The translations under genes were made by a program, and so were the position numbers. The notes under the pieces were generated by a model. That model was not told where the DNA came from. It saw nothing but the letters and a program-made list of their open reading frames with translations, and made no database searches. Source: RGIG5579 sp045655865 (GTDB lineage Bacteria; Bacillota; Clostridia; Oscillospirales; SIG627). Taken from it: DNA of 64,000 nucleotides. The stretch covers positions 1 through 64,000 of the forward strand of contig JAZOQB010000010.1 in the NCBI GenBank assembly GCA_045655865.1. The letters are read 5' to 3'. How positions within the stretch are numbered: the stretch's first letter is position 1; the number at the start of each line of letters is the position of its first letter. Shown piece after piece: positions 56,890 to 64,000 of the stretch.

Positions 56890-57870
56890 ATGGATAGCAA
56901 AAAGATCAAACGCATCGGCGTTTTGACCTCCGGCGGCGACGCCCCCGGAATGAACGCGGCCCTGCGGGCAGTGGTCCGGTCCGGACTGTATTACGGATTT
57001 CAGGTTTTTGGTATCCAAAGGGGCTATGAGGGCCTTTTGGACGGCTCGATCACGGAGATGAACAACCACTCCGTTTCCAACATCATCAGTCGCGGCGGTA
57101 CGGTTCTGCTCACCGCTCGCAGTAAGGAATTTTCTACGCCCGAAGGGGTGCAGAGGGGAAAGGCCATGGCGGATATCTTTCGCCTGGATGCTTTGGTGGT
57201 CATTGGCGGCGACGGCTCGTTCCGGGGTGCTCGGGACCTGGCTCGTTTGGGCCTTCCGGTGATTGGGATCCCGGCTACCATTGATAACGACATTGCCTGC
57301 AGCGATTACACCATCGGTTACGACACCGCGATGAACACGGTCAAGGAGGCCATCGACCGGATCAAGGATACCGCCTACTCTCACGAGCGTTGCAGCGTTG
57401 TGGAGGTCATGGGGCGCAATGCCGGATATATTGCCATCAACTGCGGTATTGCGGGAGGCGCAGAGGCTTGTATTATTCCCGAGAAAAGTTTCGATGTGAA
57501 CGAGGATATCATCAAGCCCATTCTTTCCTGTCGCAACGCGGGCAAGCATCACTACATCGTGATTAACGCCGAGGGCGTAGGTGGGACGATGCAGATCGCC
57601 GAGGAGATCAGGAGCAAAACCGGGATCTCTACCACCACCACCATTTTGGGTCACCAGCAACGGGGCGGAAGCCCCACGGTCCGGGATCGGGTGGCCGCAT
57701 CTCTCATGGGTGCCAGGGCTACTCAGCTTCTCTCCCAGGGTGTTTTCGGCCGGATCGTTGCCATGAAGGGAGATTCGGTGGTGGATTATCCCATTGAAGA
57801 GGCCCTTTCCATGAAAAAAGAATTGGATGAGAGCCTGATCGGCACCAGCAAGATCCTCTCTCTGTACTGA
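56890..57870 (+). CDS. pfkA: ATP-dependent 6-phosphofructokinase
   Basis: Phosphorylates fructose-6-phosphate in glycolysis. The 326-residue protein shows GVLTSGGDAPGMNAALRAVVR (ATP site), LVVIGGDGSFRGA where GGDGS marks the ATP-type, PATIDNDIACSDYTIGYDTAMN with the catalytic Asp, and GRNAGYIA, HQQRGGSPTVRDR for substrate binding. It matches the ~320-residue allosteric bacterial enzyme. AGGAG-type ribosome site (TTAGGAG) precedes the ATG. It is a single-gene transcript. Confidence 0.97.
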   Translation: MDSKKIKRIGVLTSGGDAPGMNAALRAVVRSGLYYGFQVFGIQRGYEGLLDGSITEMNNHSVSNIISRGGTVLLTARSKEFSTPEGVQRGKAMADIFRLDALVVIGGDGSFRGARDLARLGLPVIGIPATIDNDIACSDYTIGYDTAMNTVKEAIDRIKDTAYSHERCSVVEVMGRNAGYIAINCGIAGGAEACIIPEKSFDVNEDIIKPILSCRNAGKHHYIVINAEGVGGTMQIAEEIRSKTGISTTTTILGHQQRGGSPTVRDRVAASLMGARATQLLSQGVFGRIVAMKGDSVVDYPIEEALSMKKELDESLIGTSKILSLY

Positions 57871-57895
57871 TCTTTCCTGTATTTGAAAGAAAAAA

Positions 57896-57945
57896 GTTTC
57901 CCCGGCATCGGGCCTGTTCCCGTTGCCGGGGAATTCTTGCATTTT
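57896..57945 (+). terminator. Probable terminator after pfkA
   Basis: TTCCCCGGCA (57898-57907) pairs with TGCCGGGGAA (57924-57933), extended inside by CGGG/CCCG. The trailing T-tract is weak (ATTCTTGCATTTT). Confidence 0.5.
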
Positions 57946-57974
57946 CCCGCTTTTTTCAAACGCAGAAAAAGGAC

Positions 57975-58003
57975 TTGACTCTTTTTCATTTGTTGGCTAT
58001 AAT
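57975..58003 (+). promoter_or_regulatory. Promoter of the NahK-like kinase gene
   Basis: TTGACT (57975-57980), a 17-bp spacer and perfect TATAAT (57998-58003). The leader then forms a stem CGCCATCT (58012-58019) with AGATGGCG (58046-58053) that encloses a small TTGCCGGCAA palindrome; its role is unknown. Confidence 0.85.
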
Positions 58004-58087
58004 AGAAGGGACGCCATCTCGTTTCTTTTTTCGCCTTGCCGGCAAAGATGGCGAATTCTTATTGAATTGATAAAAGAAAGTTGAACT

Positions 58088-59200
58088 ATGGACTACGATA
58101 AGCAGAAAATTTCTGAGGTTTTGGACCGGTTTGGAATTTGTCACGACTCTTTTCAAGTAGAAACATTGCGCAGCGGCCATATCAATTCCACGCATAAGAT
58201 TGACACGGTCTATCAGGGCAAAAAGGGTTCCTATATTCTTCAAAGGGTGAACACCTACGTGTTTTCCAATCCCATAGGGATCATGAACAACATTGATAAG
58301 GTTACCGGACATATCCGGAACAAGCTGATCCAGGAAGGGGTGGACCCCAACGGAAGAGTCTTGAACTTTATCAAGAGAGAAGACGGCACCAATTATTACA
58401 TGGAAGAAGACGGTAGCTTTTGGCGGATCTACGTTTACGTTTCCGACACCGTTACCTATAACAAGGCGGAAGATCTCGCAGTTTTGAGAAATGCCGGACG
58501 TTCCTTCGGTCTCTTCCAAAAGCAGCTCAGCGATTTCCCCATGGATCAGCTGATCGATACCTTGCCCAACTTCCACAACACCCCCGTAAGAATGGAAAAT
58601 TTCTTCCGGGCGTGCGAGCGGGACGTGATGGGCAGAAGAAAAGAAGTGGAAAAAGAGCTTGCGCTTTTCCGGGAGAACGAGGAACTTTGGTCGTCTCTGG
58701 AAAAGGACCGTCAGGCGGGACGTTTGCCTTTGCGCGTGACCCACAACGACACCAAGTACAACAACATTTTGATCCATAAAGAAACCGGCGAGGCGGTGTG
58801 TGTCATCGATCTGGACACGGTCACTCCCGGCCTTTGCGCCTACGACTTCGGAGATGCCATCCGCTTCTCTGCCAATAAGACGCTGGAGGACGATCCGGAT
58901 TTGAGCAAGGTGGGACTGGATCTGGGCCTTTACGAGGCGTTTGCTTCCGGCTTTATTCCCGTGGTGCGCGATTTCTGCGGAGAAAGAGAGCTGGAGAGCC
59001 TGGCTTTGGGCGCGGTTACCATGACCTTTGAGGTTGGCGTGCGCTTCCTGGAGGATTACGTCAACGGAGATAAGTACTTTAAGATCGGCCATCCTCTGCA
59101 CAATCTGGAACGGGGAAGAAACCAGCTGGCCCTGGCCCTGGATATGAAAAAACACCTGTCCGAGATGCAGGAGATCAACCGGGCGCTGGCTTCGAAATAA
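58088..59200 (+). CDS. N-acetylhexosamine 1-kinase (NahK)-like phosphotransferase
   Basis: A 370-residue aminoglycoside-phosphotransferase-fold kinase. The catalytic loop is VTHNDTKYNNILIHKETG (HxDxxxxN) and the metal Asp is in CVIDLDTVTPG. The N-terminal region SGHINSTHKI and ILQRVNTYVFSNP and the C-terminal FGDAIRF...LEDD segment match NahK of bifidobacteria, which phosphorylates GlcNAc or GalNAc at C1 during use of mucin or milk sugars. The rest of that pathway (lacto-N-biose phosphorylase) is not nearby. It is followed, 45 bp later, by the capsule-type operon; it may instead feed sugar-1-phosphates to that pathway (inference). The SD is weak. Confidence 0.8.
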   Translation: MDYDKQKISEVLDRFGICHDSFQVETLRSGHINSTHKIDTVYQGKKGSYILQRVNTYVFSNPIGIMNNIDKVTGHIRNKLIQEGVDPNGRVLNFIKREDGTNYYMEEDGSFWRIYVYVSDTVTYNKAEDLAVLRNAGRSFGLFQKQLSDFPMDQLIDTLPNFHNTPVRMENFFRACERDVMGRRKEVEKELALFRENEELWSSLEKDRQAGRLPLRVTHNDTKYNNILIHKETGEAVCVIDLDTVTPGLCAYDFGDAIRFSANKTLEDDPDLSKVGLDLGLYEAFASGFIPVVRDFCGERELESLALGAVTMTFEVGVRFLEDYVNGDKYFKIGHPLHNLERGRNQLALALDMKKHLSEMQEINRALASK

Positions 59201-59245
59201 CATCCCTTTCAGGGAAAGTCAAATCAAGGAAAGGAAACCAAAAAC

Positions 59246-59941
59246 GTGGCAGTTACCTCAATTACGTTTCGCAATTTGATGGAGTGGCTCCGAAAGAGCC
59301 TGGCCTTTCTTTTGATCGTGACCGTTCTCTTTGGCGTCGGTTCTTTTATCGTTACCAAATATCTGATGGAACCGATCTACCGATCCAGCGTTAAATTTTA
59401 CGCCGGCGGCGAGGAGAATAGCACTCAAGGGTTCAACTACGCTCTGTCGGTGGCGCCTCAATATATTGAATTTTTGAACGTTACCGAATTTTATGAGGAC
59501 GTATCCAAAGATATCCTGGAAAGCACCGGGCAAGAGGTTTCCCCTCGGAAGATCGCCGCGTCTCTCAGCTTTTCCTCGATTATTGAAGAGACTTCTTCCT
59601 TTTTCGTTACCGTTTCCGCCGAGGATCCCAACCTTTCTTACAACATTGCTCTTTCTGTGGCGAAAACGGCACCTGCGCGGATCGCCGGCTTTGAACACAT
59701 CGGCTCGCTCCAGATTTTGAGCAATCCCTCACTGCCCACCGCTCCTGCCGGGCCGGACGTGACCAGAAACACTCTGATGGGTCTGCTTTTAGGCTTTGTT
59801 CTTTCCGCTGCCATCGTGATCGCAAGGGAACTTTTGGACAATCGAATTCAATCCTCCGAGGAGATTTCAGAGCTGTTTGGGCTTCCCATTTTCGGAACGG
59901 TTCCTGACTTTTCCACCGGCGACAAGAAGGGAGGAAGATAA
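59246..59941 (+). CDS. Polysaccharide chain-length regulator (Wzz/CapA-type)
   Basis: A 231-residue protein with two membrane helices (about 18-38 and 168-190) around an external domain of ~130 residues (YRSSVKFYAGGEENSTQGFNYALSV). The Pro-rich LSNPSLPTAPAGPD before the second helix is typical of Wzz-family co-polymerases. In Gram-positives these activate the BY-kinase encoded next. Start GTG at 59246 with AAGGAAA upstream. It abuts the kinase gene with no gap. Confidence 0.9.
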   Translation: MAVTSITFRNLMEWLRKSLAFLLIVTVLFGVGSFIVTKYLMEPIYRSSVKFYAGGEENSTQGFNYALSVAPQYIEFLNVTEFYEDVSKDILESTGQEVSPRKIAASLSFSSIIEETSSFFVTVSAEDPNLSYNIALSVAKTAPARIAGFEHIGSLQILSNPSLPTAPAGPDVTRNTLMGLLLGFVLSAAIVIARELLDNRIQSSEEISELFGLPIFGTVPDFSTGDKKGGR

Positions 59942-60757
59942 ATGGCTAGAACTTCGGGCACACCCGAATCCCTGAGAGAAGGGACCCTTTTTGCTGCCAA
60001 GGAAGCCTATCGCACCATTCGCACCAACTTGATGTTTTCCATGGCAAAGCCGGGGTGCAAGACCATTGTTTTCACCAGCTCCATTCAAGGAGAGGGAAAG
60101 ACGACCTCTGCGGCCAACGTGGCCTTTTCTATGGCAAGAGGACAGCAGAAAGTCCTTTTGATGGACCTGGATCTTCGCAGTCCCCGCATTGACCGTTTGG
60201 TAAAACTGCCCACTTCCCCGGGCTTGACCAATCTCCTTAGTGGATTTTCTTCCCTGGAGGAGATCCTTCACAAAAACGTTTTCCCGAATCTGGATGTCAT
60301 CTGTGCCGGCACCGCTTCCCCCAATCCGGCGGAAATGGTTGCCAGCGAAGGTATGGCGCAACTGATTCGGAACATGCAAAAGAACTACGACTTTATCATT
60401 ATTGATACACCCCCTGTTCGCGTGGTGTCCGACGCGCTACCGCTGGCTCGACTGGCGGACGGCGTGGTGTTGGTGGTTCGTCCTAAGTACACCGCCAGAA
60501 AAGACGTAAAGGAGACCATTTCTCAGATCGAGCTTGTCGGCGGAAAGATTTTGGGCGTGATCGCAAATGGCGTCCAGGAAGAGAAGCGAAGCTACGGCCG
60601 GTATCAACACTATGGCCACTACGTTTCCGAAACCCCTGCCCCCTCATCTTCTGCACGGGAAGCAGAGAAGCATGCACCCCGCTTTCAGGCAAAGGATGGC
60701 GCAGCTTCGGAAAGAAAAGAGCCGGACTTCCAAACGGAAGACCAGCAAGACCGCTGA
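59942..60757 (+). CDS. CpsD/CapB family tyrosine-protein kinase
   Basis: A 271-residue BY-kinase controlling capsule or exopolysaccharide polymerisation. Walker A SSIQGEGKTTSAANVA, Walker A' VLLMDLDLRSPRID, and Walker B FIIIDTPPVRVVSDA are all present, with a Tyr cluster near the C-terminus (YGRYQHYGHY). The partner chain-length protein is directly upstream and the PHP phosphatase starts 4 bp downstream, completing the wzd-wze-wzh module. No glycosyltransferase cluster follows in the window. Confidence 0.93.
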   Translation: MARTSGTPESLREGTLFAAKEAYRTIRTNLMFSMAKPGCKTIVFTSSIQGEGKTTSAANVAFSMARGQQKVLLMDLDLRSPRIDRLVKLPTSPGLTNLLSGFSSLEEILHKNVFPNLDVICAGTASPNPAEMVASEGMAQLIRNMQKNYDFIIIDTPPVRVVSDALPLARLADGVVLVVRPKYTARKDVKETISQIELVGGKILGVIANGVQEEKRSYGRYQHYGHYVSETPAPSSSAREAEKHAPRFQAKDGAASERKEPDFQTEDQQDR

Positions 60758-60761
60758 TCCC

Positions 60762-61469
60762 ATGAAGGCCGATATTCATTCCCATATTCTTCCCGGGATT
60801 GATGATGGCGCAGTGTCTGAGGCTATGACGGCCCATCTTCTTCAACGCCTTTCCCGGGCGGGAGTCACTCATCTGGCGCTCACCCCTCACCTTTACCCGG
60901 CTCAGATCTCCCGGGAGAGGTTTTGTGCCCAACGGGAGGCGGCGTTTCAAAGGCTTTTATCTTTGCCCCAGGCCAAAGGCTTTTGCTTTTCCTTGGCTGC
61001 GGAGGTGTATCTTACCGAAACGCTGTTTAATTGGCAGGATCTTTCGCCGCTTTGCTTTTCGGGAACCGATCTTATGCTTACCGAGCTGGAATATACCGAT
61101 GAATTGACCTTGTCCACTTTGCGGCGTTTGGAACGTTTGATCTGGGAATATGACGTTACCCCGGTGTTGGCTCACGTGGACCGATACCCCTTTTTGCGCT
61201 CTGCCAAAAAGGTGGCGCAACTTCGGGAAATGGGATGCTTGATCTCCTTGAATTTTTCTGCATTCGCGACCTGTGTTCAGCGCTGGAGAGCTTGTAACTT
61301 TTTTGCGCAAGGTCTGGTGGATTTTCTCGGAGAGGACGTTCATCGGTACGTACTGGGGGAAGATGAGAGAAAAAAGATCGTGGAAAAGGTGGAAAAGAAA
61401 GAAAAAGATTTGTTCCGGGTTCTGGATGAAAACGCCTTGTCTCTGATCTTTTCCAAAACAATTTTATAA
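60762..61469 (+). CDS. CpsB/CapC-type PHP tyrosine phosphatase
   Basis: A metal-dependent PHP-family phosphatase of 235 residues that dephosphorylates the BY-kinase. Metal ligands are seen in DIHSHILPGIDDGA, LALTPHLYPA, AAEVYL and VLAHVDRYPF, and FLGEDVH near the end. The ATG at 60762 gives the canonical start; a longer frame to 60567 overlaps the kinase gene. No clear SD is seen, so translation is probably coupled to the kinase gene ending at 60757. A strong terminator follows. Confidence 0.88.
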   Translation: MKADIHSHILPGIDDGAVSEAMTAHLLQRLSRAGVTHLALTPHLYPAQISRERFCAQREAAFQRLLSLPQAKGFCFSLAAEVYLTETLFNWQDLSPLCFSGTDLMLTELEYTDELTLSTLRRLERLIWEYDVTPVLAHVDRYPFLRSAKKVAQLREMGCLISLNFSAFATCVQRWRACNFFAQGLVDFLGEDVHRYVLGEDERKKIVEKVEKKEKDLFRVLDENALSLIFSKTIL

Positions 61470-61482
61470 ATCAGAGTCTTAT

Positions 61483-61513
61483 GCGGCGTGACGGATCACG
61501 CCGCGATTTTTTA
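61483..61513 (+). terminator. Terminator of the polysaccharide-regulation operon
   Basis: GCGGCGTGA (61483-61491) pairs with TCACGCCGC (61496-61504), loop CGGA, followed by GATTTTTTAT. Confidence 0.9.
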
Positions 61514-61554
61514 TCTTTGTCCCGGCTTAAAAAAAGAGAAACAAGGAGAAAACG

Positions 61555-62061
61555 ATGATCTACACCTATGGAAACAAAACCCCGCAGATCGGGGAGGAAG
61601 TCTTTTTGGCGGATAATGCCGCTGTGGTAGGCGATGTCAAACTGGAAAGAGGCGCCAGCGTCTGGTTTGGAGCGGTGATTCGGGGAGACGAGTCCGGCAT
61701 TGAGGTGGGAGAGAACACCAATATACAGGATAACGCCACCCTTCACGGTGGGAAAAATTTTCCGGTGAAGCTTGGAAAGAACATTACCGTGGGGCACAAC
61801 GCGGTGGTCCACGGCTGCACCGTGGGAGACAATTGCATCATTGGCATGGGTTCGGTGATCCTCAACGGCGCGGTGATCGGAGAAGGGTGTCTGATCGGCG
61901 CCGGGGCGCTTATCAAAGAGGGTATGGTGGTGCCGCCCCGGTCTCTTTGCGTGGGGGTTCCTGCCAAAGTGGTGCGCACTCTGGATGAGGCGGGCCTGAA
62001 AAAGATTCTGGACAACGCCGCACTTTACACCCATCTTGCCCGGGAGTATCAGGATAGGTGA
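61555..62061 (+). CDS. Gamma carbonic anhydrase family protein
   Basis: A 168-residue left-handed beta-helix protein of the YrdA/gamma-carbonic anhydrase group. The hexapeptide-repeat turns (ASVWFGAVIRGDES, NTNIQDNATLHGG, NITVGHNAVVHGCTVGD) hold the three zinc His (in TLHG, VGHN and VVHG). The proton-shuttle acidic loop of Cam is absent, so activity is uncertain. AAGGAG precedes the ATG. It lies alone between the phosphatase terminator and the LCP gene promoter. Confidence 0.93.
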   Translation: MIYTYGNKTPQIGEEVFLADNAAVVGDVKLERGASVWFGAVIRGDESGIEVGENTNIQDNATLHGGKNFPVKLGKNITVGHNAVVHGCTVGDNCIIGMGSVILNGAVIGEGCLIGAGALIKEGMVVPPRSLCVGVPAKVVRTLDEAGLKKILDNAALYTHLAREYQDR

Positions 62062-62119
62062 GGTGAGATTTGCGCCCCGGAAACTTATTTTGGGGATTTC
62101 GTAAAATTTCCCGAATCCC

Positions 62120-62148
62120 TTGCAAAGAGAGGGAACATCCGATATAAT
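62120..62148 (+). promoter_or_regulatory. Promoter of the LCP gene
   Basis: TTGCAA (62120-62125), a 17-bp spacer and perfect TATAAT (62143-62148). Confidence 0.85.
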
Positions 62149-62181
62149 TGAAACAGAGATGACAGAGAAGGAGGAACGTTA

Positions 62182-63099
62182 ATGAAGCGTTCTTTGCGGG
62201 ATTATTTGCTGACGCTTTGTATTGCGATTCTGATTTTTACCGTAACGGCGTTTTTTTTGATCCAGGCCGCGGAAGGGCTCATGGGCGACGTGATCGGTAA
62301 GATCGGCTCTCAAGGGGAAACGGTTACCACGGAGGAACCCAGTACTTTGCCCAGCCAGCCCAGCGCCACACCGGATGCGGGACAGCAAAAAGACGTGGTG
62401 GCTACCTTTCTTTTGATAGGAGTCGATCAAAACAAGCGCCAGGCTGACGCCATTTTCCTGGTTGGGATCAACCAAACAAAAAAAGAGGCTACGGTGGTGC
62501 TCATTCCCTCCAACACCGTGGTGCCGGAAGGAACCGGTCGCTACGCGCTGGGGGATCTGTACGCCACGAAAAGTGTGAATTATTTTCAGGAATTCATTGC
62601 CCGGGAGACGGGAGTAAAGCCTGATTATTACGCGGTGATGTCCATGTCTGCTCTGTCCAATCTCATTGATTTTTTGGGTGGGATCCGGTATAACGTTCCT
62701 GAGAATATGTACGTTTTTGACCCCAATAACAATTTTAAGATCAATCTGCAGGCCGGAGCTCGGACCCTCAGCGGAGACCAGGTTCTTCAGCTGGTTTCTT
62801 ACATGGGTTACAAAAACGGAAAGACCGGACGGGAAGACACTCAGATCACCTTTGCCAGAGCCTTTTGCAATACCTTTCTTACGCCGGAGAACCTGACTCG
62901 GTTCAAGAGCATTATGTACAACATCTATTACAACGTGGAGACCAATTTTGGCGAGGCGGATTTTAACGCTTTGAGCGATTTGATCTTCCATTTCGCTGAG
63001 TACACGCAAAACTTCTCTCGCATCCCCGGCGGAAACAGCGGAGGGTTTTACACCATTACCAGTTCTCGGGCAAAGGCGTTGTTCGAGTCATATCAATAA
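62182..63099 (+). CDS. LytR-CpsA-Psr (LCP) family protein, atypical
   Basis: A 305-residue membrane-anchored protein of the family that attaches teichoic acid or capsule to peptidoglycan. N-terminal helix (about 8-30), a Thr/Pro-rich linker, then the LCP domain (FLLIGVDQNKRQADAIFLVGINQTKKEATVVLIP, ALSNLIDFLGGIRYNVP, LQAGARTLSGDQVLQLVSY). The usual IPRDT sequence reads IPSNT, losing the conserved Arg and Asp, and the usual SDT of the preceding block reads ADA. AAGGAGG (62169-62175) precedes the ATG at 62182. Ligase activity may be reduced or altered. Confidence 0.88.
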   Translation: MKRSLRDYLLTLCIAILIFTVTAFFLIQAAEGLMGDVIGKIGSQGETVTTEEPSTLPSQPSATPDAGQQKDVVATFLLIGVDQNKRQADAIFLVGINQTKKEATVVLIPSNTVVPEGTGRYALGDLYATKSVNYFQEFIARETGVKPDYYAVMSMSALSNLIDFLGGIRYNVPENMYVFDPNNNFKINLQAGARTLSGDQVLQLVSYMGYKNGKTGREDTQITFARAFCNTFLTPENLTRFKSIMYNIYYNVETNFGEADFNALSDLIFHFAEYTQNFSRIPGGNSGGFYTITSSRAKALFESYQ

Positions 63100-63108
63100 A
63101 TACGGGGA

Positions 63109-63134
63109 AGAAGGAGGGGCTCACCTCCTTTTTC
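63109..63134 (+). terminator. Probable terminator after the LCP gene
   Basis: AAGGAGG (63111-63117) pairs with CCTCCTT (63124-63130), loop of 6, followed by TTTCTG. Short T-run. Confidence 0.5.
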
Positions 63135-63157
63135 TGTTTGGATCACCGGAGGAATCC

Positions 63158-64000
63158 ATGGACAAAACAAGAGAGCAGACCGCCCGGCCAAAAGAGGGCG
63201 CCGGGAGCGGGATCGCCCGGGCATGGACAAAGAGCATGTGTTTTTTAGAGAAGAAGCGGAAGGGACCTCTTCCCCTGGTTCTCTCCTTTCTGCTACCCTT
63301 TTTGATCTTTGCTTTGTGCCTTATCTTTCAAGGAGTCTACCCTTTTGGAGACCGGCAGATCATCAATTACGATGGCTGGCACCAGTATTACCCCTTTCTC
63401 CTCAAGCTTTGGGACCATTTCCACGAAGGAACCGGTCTTCTCTACGATTGGTCTATGGGCATGGGAACCAATTTTCTCTCCATGCTCTCCTATTACGGCT
63501 CCAGCCCCTTAAATCTCCTTTTGGTACTGGTTCCTGTAAGGGAATTCCGGGTGCTGTTCACCTTGCTTGTTTGTTTGCGCATTGGCGCGGCCGGGCTATT
63601 TACCGGGCTTTTTTTGAAAAGAATTTTTAAAAACCCCGGTTGGTCGATCGCCTTTTTTGCCGCCGGCTACGCTCTTTCCGGTTATTTTTTGGGCTACTAC
63701 TGGAATAATATGTGGTTGGATACCGTGGCCCTTTATCCCCTTTTGTGTCTGGCTACCGTCAAGCTTTTTCGGGAGGGGAAAAGTTGGCTTTACGTTCTGG
63801 TTTTGGCTTTGAGCCTGTTTTCCAATTACTACATTGGCTACATGAGCGCTCTGTTTACCGTTTTGGTGTTTTTCGCTTTGTGTATTCTGGACCGGGTGGG
63901 CTTTTTGGATTTTTTAAAAAAAGGCTTCCGATTGCTCATAGCTACCCTTTTGGGTGCGGGTCTTACCGCCGTTTTGCTCTTACCCGCTTTTTTTGGACTT
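63158..64000 (+). CDS. YfhO family membrane protein, 5' part (partial)
   Basis: The frame opens at an ATG at 63158 (GGAGG 5 bp upstream) and stays open for 281 codons to the window edge. After a basic N-terminus and a membrane helix (about 41-59), the external segment QIINYDGWHQYYPFLLKLW is typical of YfhO-type proteins, followed by several helices (HxxNMWLDTVALYPLL is another family hallmark). YfhO proteins glycosylate lipoteichoic acid or add sugars to lipid carriers in some Firmicutes. The 3' end lies outside. Confidence 0.85.
   Translation, partial: MDKTREQTARPKEGAGSGIARAWTKSMCFLEKKRKGPLPLVLSFLLPFLIFALCLIFQGVYPFGDRQIINYDGWHQYYPFLLKLWDHFHEGTGLLYDWSMGMGTNFLSMLSYYGSSPLNLLLVLVPVREFRVLFTLLVCLRIGAAGLFTGLFLKRIFKNPGWSIAFFAAGYALSGYFLGYYWNNMWLDTVALYPLLCLATVKLFREGKSWLYVLVLALSLFSNYYIGYMSALFTVLVFFALCILDRVGFLDFLKKGFRLLIATLLGAGLTAVLLLPAFFGL

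Noticed and set aside
57986..59203. Minus-strand 405-residue frame opposite the sugar kinase
   Set aside because: Antisense to a well-supported kinase and crosses its promoter.

Overview
The window looks like chromosome of a spore-forming, low-to-mid GC Clostridia bacterium, probably a gut member of the Oscillospiraceae or a relative (the rank is inference). The support is a spoIIAA-spoIIAB-sigF operon, a CtsR-McsA-McsB-ClpC operon with tandem-heptad CtsR operators, a T-box leader before ileS, strong Shine-Dalgarno (SD) sites with frequent GTG/TTG starts, class D and class B sortases, LCP-type envelope enzymes and an undecaprenyl/PAP2-type phosphatase. Almost everything is chromosomal housekeeping. 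No prophage, insertion sequence or CRISPR array was seen.

Layout. 1-180: end of an rRNA operon (5S plus terminator). 181-4846: AraC-type regulator, a three-gene envelope operon (phosphodiester glycosidase, anchored unknown protein, PAP2 phosphatase) and a frameshifted ribbon-helix-helix gene. 4886-11717 (minus): solute-binding lipoprotein, dnaG-rpoD, RluA-type pseudouridine synthase and trmB. 11869-17819: ctsR-mcsA-mcsB-clpC, then an acyltransferase. 18122-20295: a sortase locus (cell-wall substrate, class D sortase, membrane protein). 20372-24212 (minus): ClC channel, FAD oxidoreductase, esterase. 24304-28181: hairpin-rich repeat, tRNA-Cys, T-box-controlled type 2-like ileS. 28185-30422: dinB divergent from an XRE repressor and an ImmA/IrrE protease. 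30515-33970: ackA, a membrane protein and exonuclease III. 34120-35588: spoIIA operon. 35628-45026: a nine-gene aromatic supraoperon (aminotransferase, pheA, aroB, aroC, aroE-aroK fusion, aroQ, aroA, tyrA, DAHP synthase) preceded by a 26-codon Phe/Tyr-rich leader peptide and an attenuator. 45276-55478: nuclease lipoprotein, zinc ribbon, a tRNA-like remnant, a SigH-like sigma factor, class B sortase with a long cytoplasmic tail, DinG-like helicase, and lon-engB. 55688-64000: degenerate histidine-kinase-like protein, pfkA, NahK-like sugar kinase, capsule-type Wzz/BY-kinase/PHP phosphatase, gamma carbonic anhydrase, LCP protein and the start of a YfhO-type membrane protein that runs off the window.

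Two regulatory systems stand out. First, the aromatic supraoperon appears to be controlled by ribosome-mediated transcription attenuation. The leader peptide has seven Phe/Tyr codons and no Trp codon, matching an operon that makes Phe and Tyr but has no Trp branch, and it overlaps mutually exclusive antiterminator and terminator hairpins. Second, dinB and an XRE/IrrE pair share a 140-bp divergent promoter region with repeated ACGAACG boxes, placed inside the -35/-10 spacers of both promoters and near both start sites. This looks like a DdrO/IrrE-style, LexA-independent DNA-damage switch. Further points of interest are a sortase substrate with a non-LPXTG signal (IKTTG), and a sensor-kinase-like protein that has lost its catalytic motifs.
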